The notes under the pieces: generated by a model
What the model saw: only the letters and a program-made list of their open reading frames with translations
Told to the model about the DNA's origin: nothing
Databases searched by the model: none
Assembly: GCA_963921425.1 (NCBI GenBank)
Contig: OY992839.1
Span: 3,226,501 to 3,290,500 of the forward strand
Source: Dryas octopetala
Lineage: Eukaryota > Streptophyta > Magnoliopsida > Rosales > Rosaceae
Reading direction: 5' to 3'
Length of the DNA: 64,000 nucleotides
Shown: positions 1 to 11,344 of the stretch, in pieces
How the letters are laid out: the number at the start of each line of letters is the position of its first letter
Position numbering within the stretch: the first letter of the stretch is position 1
Made by a program: the position numbers and the translations under genes

Positions 1-284
1 GAAAGCAAATTATGTTCTTAAAAAAAAAAAAAAATTGCATCTTTTCTGAATTATGCAAATAGAAAAGGTGACAATAATTGAAGTAGGTTTGCCTTTTGTT
101 TTTTTCATAATGGATTTCATTAGAGAAAAACCAGTAGAACACACAACAAGCCCAGCTCACCAGGGAAAACAGAGAGGGAACGAATTTAAGAAGAAAAGTA
201 GTTCACAAATATAAAAGGAAGGAGGAGCATCATAGGTTAGTTTCTAGTTCTCATTCAATTAAGATAAGAGATTCAGCCATCTAG

Positions 285-337
<53 letters not shown>

Positions 338-604
338 TGTTAAACTTCCATTATATATCTAAAGCTCATATCCATTAATGTATCATATCCATTAATGTAT
401 TTAACAACATACGCAACTAGAAGAAACATAACCCACCATATCATAAAACTTCATCATATCCTACAACAATGTCACCTGGTAAAATATTGAAGAGCTGGGT
501 GGGGGAAAAAAGGGCATCTTGGGGGACTTAATTCTTGATAAAAAATAAAAATGATCTGCCCTGAACCACAATTCAGTAACAGGGTGTGGAGTTCCCTTGG
601 TCAC
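1..604. other. Sequence downstream of LSM5
   Basis: No coding region is recognised here. The stretch next to the LSM5 stop codon probably includes that gene's 3' UTR. It contains a pure GA dinucleotide tract at about 287-335. Confidence 0.5.
287..335. repeat. (GA)n microsatellite
   Basis: About 24 uninterrupted GA units, directly visible. It is likely length-polymorphic between accessions. Confidence 0.95.
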
Positions 605-2056
605 TCATTCTGGTTCAGGTGAACCGCCAGGAACCAGCTGCATTGAGAACAAAATATTAGAAGATTGATTTAAACAGCTTACATCTGTCATATACTCATA
701 CGTGTTTTATAAGGCTAGCTTCTATTGCAAAAGCCATAGAACCAAAAGCTTGCAGAAAATAGTTGAAGACATAAAAGGTTAGGGGGAGGGAAATTATTTG
801 GGGATTTGGAATACCTTATGCAAGCAGCATACCTATTGTAAGGATTCTAAAACTAGGCTACATGGAGTGCATTATACAAACTACACACACAAAAAAACTC
901 AAACATGTCTTACTTACAATCGCAATATTGTTTCCGTTGAGTAAAATTTGATCAAGCTTGGTTATCCGTCTTCCTTCAGCAGTAATCTCACTGTGATACA
1001 AACAGATAAGCAGACATCCAAACAAAATAAAATGCCTTTCAATATTCGCAGGTATAGTATATCACAAGTGGACTAAATCATTATAGTAAGTAGAGTGTAA
1101 ACAGCACGTGCACATGTGCACACACGTTTTTATGCAAACACTTGCAGTGATCAACATATTGTTTAATTAAGAAATGCTCCAAGACTAGAACTTAGAACAA
1201 TTCCATAGCCTTATCAGCTTGTCAATCTATTCTAACCCTATGTTTCAAATGGTTCCCATTGCAATATCCAATCCAAATATTTTGGCAACCATAAAGTGAA
1301 GTCAGCTCATTTTATATTGTGACCATTTTCATAGCAACTAAACAATAATGAAAGCAAATAGTGGTTTTCTCATATAGTGTGTTCTCATATACAAACAAAG
1401 TCATAATCTACTATTCACAATGTGCTTAGCAAGAATCTTAATTCTAGTCTTTCAACATCAAAACCATAATTCTCCATTATGTAGAACTGGGAATTGGAAG
1501 CTCTTCCCACTAAAATGATACCCTAACAATACATAAACTTCTGCTAGTTTAAGACTGAAACAACTATGCAGTATTAAAGGAGAGTTGTTTTTTATAAATT
1601 GCATAAAAAGCCTAAAGCCAGTATCAGCATTAACACCCAAAACTTAACTTTATACTGCCACTCCTTTTTCTTAAATTTCCCATCAACCAATCTGATAGTT
1701 AAGTTATTTAGAAACGTATACATTCACAATTGTAGAAAAAGCAGGTAAAATCCCAATTATTAGGGTTTCATGGTACAAGTCTGCAATAGAAGTGAGGGAG
1801 AGAGAGTCATACTATTCAGTGACGTCTTCGAGTACCATGTTGACGTAGACATCGAAACCCCTCAGAGTACCAACGAGCTCCTTGTCTCCCTTCATTATCA
1901 CCCATATTTTCGACCCAATGCATCGGTCGATTAACTCTAAGAATTTTCCCACCAAAACACCTCAGATTTTCCCGAGAAAACAAGAGAAAATATAAGAAGG
2001 AAAAGAGTGGAGTGGTTTATACCTGACGGGAGTAGCTGCGAGGGATTGTTGGCCAT
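605..2056 (-). CDS. LSM5: U6 snRNA-associated Sm-like protein LSM5
   Basis: LSM5 is a subunit of the heptameric LSM1-7 (cytoplasmic mRNA decapping) and LSM2-8 (nuclear U6 snRNP) rings. Four exons splice cleanly: 2056-2023, 1936-1813, 990-918 and 637-605, with GT-AG at every junction, giving 87 residues, the family size. The protein starts [17 protein letters not shown]. It carries the Sm1 motif ([19 protein letters not shown], residues 22-40) and an Sm2 motif around NGNNIAILVPGG (71-82). The start was chosen because the ATG at 2056 gives the conserved N-terminus in frame with exon 2. The last residues read SPEPE. The reading frame is intact, so this looks functional. Identity rests on close recall of plant LSM5. 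Confidence 0.95.
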
Positions 2057-3026
2057 TGGAGGAGAAGCAGAGAGCTTTGGCTGCTGCGATAGAGAAACGA
2101 GTTGCGGAGCTTTTTGGCTGCAGTCTTGGTCTGTGATTTTGAGTTTGGAGTTTGGACTCGCTACTTTGGATTTAAGAGCGTGTTCTTAAGATTGTGCTAG
2201 ATTACAAAACTACCCTTGCCGTTTTTCTTAACCTTGGACTAAATGTCTAATGGTAAACAAATCATATAAGCGTCCAAAATGTGAAAATTGATGGTGGAGG
2301 AAGCATGAATCATTAGGTGCAGTTAGGGATGGTGGACTTTGATGCTTGAAACTTGAAAGCCATTTAGACCATTGTAGTTGAATAATTAACAAAAAATAAT
2401 GAAATGAATACTTGAATAATGAGAATTGGATTCATACCACACATCACATGTTAATTATGTGGACAAAATTCTTTAGAATTTGAGGATAGTGTCCCTATAA
2501 CCAACAGAGGAATAAATCTAATCAAAAGTTAAGATGATATCGAGTATCATGTTGAATTTATAGGAAATTTTAGACAATAAAATTGAAAAAATGTTATTGA
2601 AAGATCAAATAGAAGTGTTACAATCTATGATTTTGTTTGTTTCCTTAGTCTTTTGAAGGTTAAATCAATGTAATTTCAATTGTGAGTCTTTCTAAAATAA
2701 AAACTAGCACCATGTTGGAATGTATTTGCATTAGAGAGTTGGGCTAGCCGGCTAGGCAAAGGAATCCATTGATTTCTTAGAACCGAGCATGCATCCTCTT
2801 GTTCATAGATTTTGTTAATGTAACAACCTCATAAGGCAAAAATATACGATTGACAATTTATTCATAAAATGCATTATATGACCGGTTCGATTAATGGCAT
2901 TTTCACACCCACATCAATTTACTAAATTTCTTAGTTAACCCTACAAATCAAGGTAATTATCAACATGAAAATTACTGGACAATGGCCAATGGAAATTACC
3001 AACATTTTTTTTTGTTATGTTAGAGA
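2057..3026. other. Intergenic, LSM5 promoter side
   Basis: AT-rich sequence upstream of the minus-strand LSM5 gene. The LSM5 promoter and leader must lie in the first few hundred bases. No further gene was seen. Confidence 0.4.
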
Positions 3027-3492
3027 TAGAGGTGTCAAACGGGTCAGGCCAGCCCTAGTACAACACGGCACGATTAAATGAGCCGAAGTTTTTAGCCCAT
3101 CGGGCACGGAACGAGCACGACATAGGCCAAGCACGGCACGAATACGGGCACAAAATGGGCCCGAATTAGGCACGACTATTTGAACATTGTTTTATCCATT
3201 TTTAGAGAACTTTTCAATAAAAATATTCAATTTTCATGAAAAATAATGTTAATATTTAATTATCAATAAAAAAATATCATGAGATCAGTTTTATCATCCT
3301 AAAAAATAAAAATAAAAAAAGGTCCATGGGCCGGCCTGTTTAAGACACGGCACGAGCACGAATGGCTCGTGGGCCGTGCCGGACTTAAGTCTTAACTATA
3401 TGGGCCGGCCCGAGCACGATACGAAAGCACGATAAGCTCAACTTAAACGGACCGGGCCGGACTGGGCTGGGCCGGACCGTTTGACACCTCTA
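3027..3492. mobile_element. Non-autonomous Mutator-like MITE (466 bp)
   Basis: The ends are perfect 16-bp inverted repeats, TAGAGGTGTCAAACGG at the left and its complement at the right. They are flanked by the 9-bp direct duplication TGTTAGAGA (3018-3026 and 3493-3501), typical of Mutator-like insertion. The interior is full of short GC-rich palindromic words (GGCACG, GGGCCGG, CGTGCC) next to an AT-rich core and has no coding potential. Elements beginning with GAGGTGTCAAA are common in angiosperm genomes. Assignment to Mutator rather than hAT rests on the 9-bp duplication; an 8-bp reading cannot be wholly excluded. Confidence 0.85.
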
Positions 3493-3501
3493 TGTTAGAG
3501 A

Positions 3502-3840
3502 GAAAGAAAAGTAAGAAAAACTTTTTTTTTTTTTTTTTTGGTTTCAAATTTTGCATTATGGTTCTATAGGAGTCATCATAATGATTAATAATCTATGTTT
3601 CCTTAGGCTTTGGTTCAAATAACATTATTAATGAGATGGTTTGTTCAGTGATCAAAAAAAAGAAAAAAATAGATGGCTTGTTCTAACTTCTAACACAATT
3701 ACACAAATAATATCTGTTTTTTGAATAATATATAATAATTAAATATCACATTAACGTGATGGATGCAAATTAGTTTATGAAGAATCAAAACACAAGCTAC
3801 CTGCAATTAGGTCCTAGAGGGCTAGAACCACCTGATTGGC
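3502..3840. other. Intergenic
   Basis: AT-rich sequence with T tracts between the MITE and the DUF1644 promoter. Nothing recognisable was seen. Confidence 0.4.
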
Positions 3841-3941
3841 GCCACGTGTCATGAACAGACAAGGCAGTCTCGACCGCTCCATCAAGGCGGTTGGAAGAGC
3901 CGCTGGTTACCCTCCAGGCCTCGAAAGCGCGCTATAAATAC
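3838..3941 (+). promoter_or_regulatory. Promoter of DUF1644 gene: G-box and TATA box
   Basis: A G-box core lies in GCCACGTGTC (3841-3850), a bZIP/bHLH binding sequence often found in ABA- or light-responsive promoters. A good TATA box (CTATAAATA, 3932-3940) follows about 90 bp downstream. Transcription would start near 3965-3975. Factor binding is inferred. Confidence 0.6.
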
Positions 3942-3964
3942 CGAAATCGCTTCGCATAACGTCT

Positions 3965-5987
3965 CCTCCACAATTCCCAAATGTCTTCTGTATACGACTC
4001 CTTCACGCAATCAATCCCACCCTTCACCAAAATTCAAGGACGAATTCCATCTCTTCTTTTGTAAATCCTCATCTTCTTTGCGTGTACTCAATTTCCATTA
4101 ATTTGTTCATGTTGATCTAATTACTTTGCTGGATTTGATTTGGTGTGATCCTTGATGGATTGGGTTGCTTACCAGCTTTTGATGTCATTTCTTTTAACAT
4201 TAATACAATACCCCTTTGTTTTGAATTGGTTGATGATTGGAAATTTGGGATAGTGCTAGAGTTAGGGTTAGGGGTTGGATGCGATTTGGGGTTTATCTGT
4301 GGGTTTAAATATTGGTTTTGATTGGGTAAAGATTGATACTTTGTTATATTGGAATGAGCATTTTGATCCCTACCTGTTGAAATGCTCAGTTTCTGTTTAA
4401 TCCTGCTTATTTTCACTTGGGTTTTCAGTAATTAAGAGGATTAGGTTTTGGAAATGGTCTTGGCTTGTTGTCTAATTGACAGCAGCTTGGGTTTGTTCAG
4501 ATGTATTGTTACCTTGTAAATGAACAGCAATAGCATCAGGGTAAAATATCTAGGCGGTGCTGTGAACAAATAATATTTTCATGATCGGATCGTATGTGTT
4601 GTTATAATGCTTTGAGGAGATAGGGTTTATGATGTTATTTCGGATTATTGTTAATTAATGACTATATTATGTTGGGTACAGTTGTAAATATGTTTGGTCT
4701 TTCATTTCATCAACAGCTCTTGTTCATGGTTTTTAAAATTCTAGTTCAAAATTAGTCTGTGATGTGATGCATGCATATTTGTTTCTTATAAAAAAACAAA
4801 AATAAATCAAGAGAACTAGATTCATTTCGGGTGTTAGGGAAGCTTTTTATACTGGGTGAATGAAGACAATTATGTTTATGGTTTCTGTAATTTGGAATCT
4901 TAAGTTTTTAACAATATTTATGTTCACTTATACAGAAATTACTTCTATCTGTTGCTTAATAATTTAATTGTATACATGACAGAAATCACTGGACTAAGTT
5001 GTTGTGTGCATGACAATACTTCTGTCTTGTGGTATAACTGCAGGTCCCAGTCTCATTGGTGACTTTCTGGCCTGAGAAGTAGTCGTTAATTATTTAATCA
5101 AGAATTCTATTCCTTCAAGTTCTGTAGTGCTGTCTATTTGCTGCATTATTATTGTCACATTTTGGAGCATTTGTAAGAGTGATTGCATTCTGAATTCTGT
5201 TAGAGTCGAGTAAAGATTCAGTATTTTTCAGTTGGTAGTGCAAATTCAGAAGCTCCAGTAGGGAACTTGTTTAGCGCTTCACCTTTTGGTAAGTGTATAT
5301 GTAGTTGAATGACTCTTTATCCTTTCTATTAAGTTTGAATATATATTCAAATCACATGTGTTTTGATTATGGAGTTCTTATTATATTATATATTTGCAGT
5401 TAAATGTGATTAATCATTATTATTCTAATTTCACACAATGTTAGGTTTGGTTTTGAGAACAAAAGGAATTATAGTTTGGGCACTAATAAATTGTTCTTAA
5501 TAACCTACTATTCAATTTTAAAACTGCCTTCATTTTGTACATTCTTTTGGAAACTTCAAATGTGGTCGTATTTTATTCTATACATTGCTAGATGTCTAGG
5601 TTTTTGGGTAGGTTCTTATTTTTTCTTTTCAAATTGGCACTGTTTCAAACCGTTATTGGTATTCATGTTCAACGCCGTATTTTTAAGTAAAATGGACAGA
5701 GTTTGGAGGGAGGGGGGGGGGGGGGCAATTTGACAAATTATAGACTTGTAGCTTAGAACAGTGCCATCTAATTGTGTGTGTGTATTTCGTGGCTGAAGGA
5801 AATATACATTCAACATATAGGATGCTTCTTTTGTTTGTGCATTGAGAGGAATTAATTGCTGCTGTTTACAACATGAGCATAGTGTTTATCCTCCTCCTTT
5901 TTTGATTGATGAACATTGAATTATGCATGATAGTACTCGTGTCCTAATAAGTTCAACTTGTTGAGTAAATCAAACAGTGTATGCAAG
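3965..5987 (+). other. Long 5' leader with introns of the DUF1644 gene
   Basis: No start codon of a long frame lies between the TATA box and the ATG at 5988, so this 2-kb stretch must be a spliced leader if the TATA box serves this gene. A plausible non-coding exon runs from about 5044 (after CTGCAG) to 5288 (before GTAAGTG). The last acceptor lies just before 5988. A poly-G run sits at about 5702-5714. Exon limits are approximate. Confidence 0.5.
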
Positions 5988-7160
5988 ATGGCTGGTGTGA
6001 AACGAAGAATTGATACTGATTCAGATAACCGTGCTCTTTACAAAGAACTGGATGAGGTTTCATGCCCTATCTGCATGGACCATCCACATAATGCCGTTCT
6101 GCTCCTTTGCAGCTCGCATGATAAGGGTTGCAGATCTTACATTTGTGATACAAGTTATAGGCATTCAAATTGTCTGGACCGTTTTAAAAAGTTGAGGGAA
6201 AATACTAGAAACAGTCCTACTGTAGCCAGTTCTTTACCTTTAAACCCTAATGGTTCTCGTAATACTTCTGATCTGAACATGGGTTTGAGAACAGACTTGA
6301 ATGAAGCTAATGAAAGTCACAACCTGATTGAAAGCAATACTGTAATATCTGTTAATTTACCTGGACCACGACAACGCAATGGAATTCAAGATTTAAATAG
6401 GCCTTTAGAAACACAAAGAGAAGGTGTTGTGGAAGTGGCTGATTCTGAGTCTTTTCAGGAAAGGGTTGATCATGATGAGCTGGATGCAGAGAATTCATCT
6501 GAGTCAAAATTGATCTTGAAATGTCCTCTGTGCCGGGGAGCTGTTCTTGGCTGGGAGGTTGTGGAAGAGACCAGAAAGTATCTTAACCTAAAGAAGCGAA
6601 GTTGCTCTAGAGAATCATGCTCATTTTTGGGTAGCTACCAGGAGTTGCGCCGGCATGCCAGGAGAGTTCACCCAACCACTCGACCCTCCGACATTGACCC
6701 ATCTAGAGAACGAGCCTGGCGAAACCTTGAGCACCAGAGTGAGTTTGGTGATGTTGTCAGTGCTATTCATTCAGCCATTCCAGGTGCTGTTGTGGTTGGG
6801 GACTATGTTATTGAAAATGGAGATAGGCTAGCAGGTGGAAGGGGAAGTGGCGGGGATGAAGCTAATGGGCCTTGGTGGACAACCCTATTTTTGTTTCAGA
6901 TGATAGGCTCAATTGATCATGCTGGGGAACCGAGGGCTCGATCAAGGGCTTGGACAAGACATCGGCGATCAGCAGGAGCTTTACCTGAGCGCCGGTTTCT
7001 TTGGGGTGAGAATCTGTTGGGTCTTCAGGATGATGATGAAGATGAGGAGGAGGAGGAGGATGACTTGCATATATTTAATGGCAGAGATGAAGATGTATCT
7101 CCAATCCCTAGAAGGCGTCGGCGCTTGACACGGTCAAGGTCAGATGAAGATCGACCATGA
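5988..7160 (+). CDS. DUF1644 zinc-finger family protein
   Basis: A plant-specific family of unknown biochemical role; some members are implicated in stress responses. The 390-residue frame sits in one exon. Residues 26-70 hold the DUF1644 cysteine cluster (CPICMDHPHN at 26-35, then CSSHDKGCRSYICD and NCLDRF). After a low-complexity linker, a second cluster LKCPLCRGAVLGWEVV is followed by a C2H2-like finger (CSRESCSFLGSYQELRRHARRVH) in the conserved central part. The C-terminus has an acidic run (DDDEDEEEEEDD) and an Arg/Ser-rich basic tail suggesting nuclear location. The ATG at 5988 was chosen: frame upstream of it lacks another ATG, and MAGVKRR is a natural N-terminus. The gene is intact. 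Confidence 0.85.
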   Translation: MAGVKRRIDTDSDNRALYKELDEVSCPICMDHPHNAVLLLCSSHDKGCRSYICDTSYRHSNCLDRFKKLRENTRNSPTVASSLPLNPNGSRNTSDLNMGLRTDLNEANESHNLIESNTVISVNLPGPRQRNGIQDLNRPLETQREGVVEVADSESFQERVDHDELDAENSSESKLILKCPLCRGAVLGWEVVEETRKYLNLKKRSCSRESCSFLGSYQELRRHARRVHPTTRPSDIDPSRERAWRNLEHQSEFGDVVSAIHSAIPGAVVVGDYVIENGDRLAGGRGSGGDEANGPWWTTLFLFQMIGSIDHAGEPRARSRAWTRHRRSAGALPERRFLWGENLLGLQDDDEDEEEEEDDLHIFNGRDEDVSPIPRRRRRLTRSRSDEDRP

Positions 7161-9730
7161 AGATGTCTTTTTATCTGGTAAAATTTCCAGTTTCTTCACA
7201 AAAAGTTGATATGTACTGGAATTGTATATGAGATTGCCTTTGGCTGACCCCATTGGTGTCTTCGCCATTATTGTTCCAGTAACTGCAGAAACTGCCTTTT
7301 AGACAAGATCTTCTGCGGCTAAGAACCCCATCAACTTGTTGGAACTTGGAACAGTGTTCAAAATGATCGTGAGATGATTGCTATTCTGGACTTGAAGGGG
7401 GGGTTCTGTTGGGCCAATGTTCTCTTCACATCGGGGAGAGGAAATGAGCCGAAGAACTCTCTTTCAATTAGTTACAGCCTGACCACTACGAGTTAATTAT
7501 CTCATTTTCAGTGGAGACGAAGTTGATGCATTGTGATTCCTATTCTGGACTTGTATGGCATAAATTAGTAGTTGATAACAATTCAGTTCATCTGTATGTA
7601 TGTATGTAATCTTTTTAGCAATTGTTTGTTTTAAAATTTAAAATGGTTCATGTAGCAATGAAATTTGTGTTTGGAATATTTTGTTCCTCTCATAGCATTT
7701 TGGATAAGATGGTGAATGTTTTGACTTTGGCTTGTAAGTAAAATGTTAAACATTGATTCTCATTTAAATAATCTTCTACTCTGGAACTTATTAACCTGAG
7801 TGTGGCTATTGAAAACAGAGCAAGGGAAAAATGTACGGCCTTAATATATTCTGGACATGTATAAATAGTTTCTGAGAAATTTTTTTGAAGACGATAACAA
7901 GCATACTTGGGGCAACCATGATCATTCATGTGATAACAATTAACTATTGGCTGAGTGGTGAAGGATTTATGTTGACTTGGTCGTGGACCCTTTCAACAGT
8001 ACCACTATAAGTGATAATTATCTAAGATTTCAGATATTTTCAAGTACTGTGAGTTGCAGACTTTGGCTGTGACAATTGAAACGCCAATGCACGCTTGAAT
8101 GGTCAAATAACAATCCTGGAATCATCGCTCCTTTCATAACTCGCAGCAACATTACAAGCCAAGCATATGCCTCGGGCTACTTGCCTGTGGGACATGAATG
8201 ACCCGAGTAAACAAGAGGTTGTGTTTGTGTTGCTTAACATTCTGAAGTGTGTGCCTGAGCCTGAGAGAGAGAACGACAGAACGTGGATAGGATTACAACC
8301 AAGAGACCCAAGCGGCATATGAATGAGAATATAGGGACAGGTTTGGTGGTGAGAGCAACTTATTCCTTCCTTAATGGGGGGATTGGATAGGTAGATAGCT
8401 TACACAATCAAACAGTACTCATCAGCTGGGCATTTAAAATAAAATCTAAAGCTTTGAGGAGCATGAGACACATCACCCTTTCATGTTGAACTGTGCATCA
8501 AGCACAATCTCACTCGTTGAATTTATAATTCAACGGCCGAGATCAGTGGAATTGCATATGCAGTTGCTGCCACAAATTAAGGGAGCTACAATAGTACTAT
8601 CAAAACCCAATGAAATTGAGAGGGCAGAGAAGCTCAGACACAGACAAATGCTCGCTCGACAAACTTGGCCTCTACTTTGGTTTTTACACCTAGTCACCAA
8701 GTAATTAAAATATCGTTGTGTGCATCTTACCAGAGCATATCTGCATATGCTCTCTACTCATCCCCATGTGGTCAGCACATATATAGCCCAGGCCTAAAAT
8801 ATCTCCTTCCCCACATGCTCAACCAACATGGTATATATTCAATATTAGGTTTGACTGACACACACACACAACACAGACACATTATGTGTGAGGAGAGTGA
8901 GACAGAGAGAGAATTGCCTGGAAATGTAGCCATTTATATTCTATCTCAAAACTTATTCTGCCCATTTGGCCAAAATAGTGATGACCTTTTTCTTCTTTGG
9001 TAGCAATTTTTATAAATCTGCATTTCTAGTCTGTTAGGGAACATGGCTCTTCCATCTCATTTAATGTTTAAATATGAAACTGAGTATATAATCCCTTTTT
9101 GTGTCTTCCTGCTTGGCAGTCACTGTGCAAGGGCCTGTATTCTAGCTCACAAATTATTATGTTATTCTTGGTGGTGCAATAATTGGTCCTGCTTGCCAGA
9201 ATCACATACCTTTTTTGCTGGTGAATGGTACCTTAAACAGGACAACTTACCATAACCGATATATTTACAACCATTTCCAGAAATCACTAGAGTATGGTAG
9301 AACAGTAATTATCACACCCAAGTAGATCTTGGACTTGTAAATCTGTAGGCCCTTAACAGTGGGGACCAATGGGATTGATGAACCATAAACTTACAAGTGT
9401 ATGGTTAATAGAAATGACACCAGGGCTAAACACATCCTGGTTCTTAGTTAAATCAAATCTTTTCCTCAACACCCACCACACTATCATCTTATATATTTGT
9501 CCCATGTTACAAGGAATCCCAAGCCATCACAAGCCAATCCTTCCCTACTCATTGCTTAGTTGTCTGATCACCATCTTTCTTAGATTGACTTCATTTTCCT
9601 TTGTCTTCTCCTTCTAAAGTTTTCAAAGTCTAGACAGGAATCTTGAGCATGCAGACAGCATAGATAGATCTCTCTGTGCTGTCCATTTGACCAAAACAGT
9701 CATCTGCTTATCACTCTTCACAATCACTGC
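7161..9730. other. 3' UTR of DUF1644 gene and intergenic region
   Basis: About the first 500 bp are probably 3' UTR (TGTATGTATGTAA-rich near 7595). The rest carries only short open frames with no protein-like composition, plus a short CA-rich stretch near 8860-8875. I searched for common plant miRNA cores and saw none. Confidence 0.4.
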
Positions 9731-9742
9731 ACTATATAAAGA
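9731..9742 (+). promoter_or_regulatory. TATA box of the 9765 gene
   Basis: CTATATAAAGAG lies only about 30 bp upstream of the proposed ATG at 9765. If it drives this gene, the leader is almost absent. An additional upstream exon cannot be ruled out. Confidence 0.45.
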
Positions 9743-9764
9743 GGCTCTAGACACAAGCATAGCC

Positions 9765-11344
9765 ATGCAGGTAAAACAGTGTAATTTGGTAGTCAAACAA
9801 ATGCATTATGTCTTGCATATATTCCCATCAAAACTGATGTCTCTCATGGTGACTTATAATATAGCAGATTCTTCAATGGCTCTTTAAAGCTACACAAGGA
9901 CAAGCAAAGGAGGAAAATTCTGGTCCTACCAACAAGAAAGAAACAACAAATGGTAACAGAAAATTTTTCACATCCCATTTCCCAAACAATTACGTTAGCC
10001 TATTTTTTGAGTCTTAACTAACTAATTTGTGTACTTCATGTTCATTTCAGATCAAGAAGCTAAACCAAATTACATAATTGTGATTAAGCGTGGCGGTGCT
10101 GGTGTTTATTGGAAATCAAAAAGAAGTGAAGAAAGCAAACTAGGTGGTAGGAAGTTCAAGCTGTTTGCCTTTCTATTTCCAAGGTATGTGACAAAGGCTT
10201 GCTTTTATAGCACTCTTCAATTAAAGAGACTTGGTGGCTTAAATAGAAGGCAGCAAAGGAAGAGTAGGATTCAGTCCATGAAGATCATGAAGAAAGAAGA
10301 TGTTGCTCGAGGTCTAGACATTAGTAACAAGGTGGATTCGGCTAATATTGTAGGCAGTAAGGTCTTACCAGTAAGCGACTCAACGTTATCAACCACAACT
10401 AACACAAATGAGCAATGTGGCACATCAGAGAAGAAAGAAAGGCTTAAGGGGGACAAAGCCAAAACCATATCAAGAATGAAGGAGCTACTGAGATGGGCTG
10501 CTGCTGCAAAATCAGAGAAGGGAGCAGGAAAATTCATTGCTCGAAAGGTATTTTTGTTTTCTTCTCATATGAACTATTGCCAATTGTTGTTGAAGTAGGA
10601 AAATGAATCATTACTAGTCTTTTTTCACATAGATTTAGATATTTTGTATTGGATGGACAGTTTTTACTTGGGATATTGATCTTGAATATGAGAGAAACAG
10701 GTCCACCATAGTACTGGTTTTGCAGCCATATGTTGTTGTTAGACATGCAACTACTGGACCCGAAAAACTTAAGCTTGACTAGAAAATGTAGTAAATGTGA
10801 ATCATAAACTCTAGGTATAAATCAAAGAAACTTACAAGGTTTTTAACTGGGATTTAATTATACAGAAAATTAGAAGTATTAGATCTAGATAGAGAGGTTC
10901 ATAATCCTAACATTATTTCCTAGTCGCTTGATTGTGAGCTTAAAATAATGATGTTCATCCATTCAGGTTATGCAATTTCGAAATCGTGGAACTCTGAAAG
11001 CAGTACCAGATGATGATGCACTCAGCAATGACTCACCTAAGATCAGCTTCAGATGGGATGTGGAGGGCTGCTCCACCACCTCCTCTGCCTATTCAGCACT
11101 TTCAGTGGCATCTTCAATGAAGAATGATCAAATTATGAGCATTCAATCTTTGAACTCGACAAAGTTTGAAGACCCAGATCACTGGCAACCCAGGAAAGGG
11201 AGTTGGATCACCACAGACTCAGAATGTAAGACTTGCTCAACTTTTTTTTTTTTTTTTTTTTAATAAAAAATTTAACTTGCTAGGCCTCTATTCAACTAAC
11301 CCAGAATTCTTTTTTTTTGGACAGTTGTGGTGCTAGAGCTATGA
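9765..11344 (+). CDS. Uncharacterised plant protein, basic, 5 exons
   Basis: I do not recognise a named family. Five exons join in frame: 9765-9770, 9868-9952, 10051-10547, 10967-11225 and 11325-11344, giving 288 residues. The first exon contributes only Met-Gln. The next begins [16 protein letters not shown]. The middle is Lys/Arg-rich ([20 protein letters not shown]). A conserved-looking C-terminal part reads [15 protein letters not shown], then [20 protein letters not shown], ending ITTDSEFVVLEL. No membrane segment or signal peptide is seen; the composition suggests a nuclear or cytosolic protein. The start is the least certain part because exon 1 is six coding bases. An in-frame TAGCAG tandem acceptor allows one extra Gln (see findings). 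Confidence 0.7.

Noticed and set aside
5958..5987. N-terminal extension of the DUF1644 protein (LSKSNSVCK)
   Set aside because: It would need a TTG start; the ATG at 5988 is the natural plant start.
8483..9890. Several short plus-strand frames and possible miRNA precursors
   Set aside because: No protein-like composition, no conserved miRNA core and no convincing long fold-back were seen.
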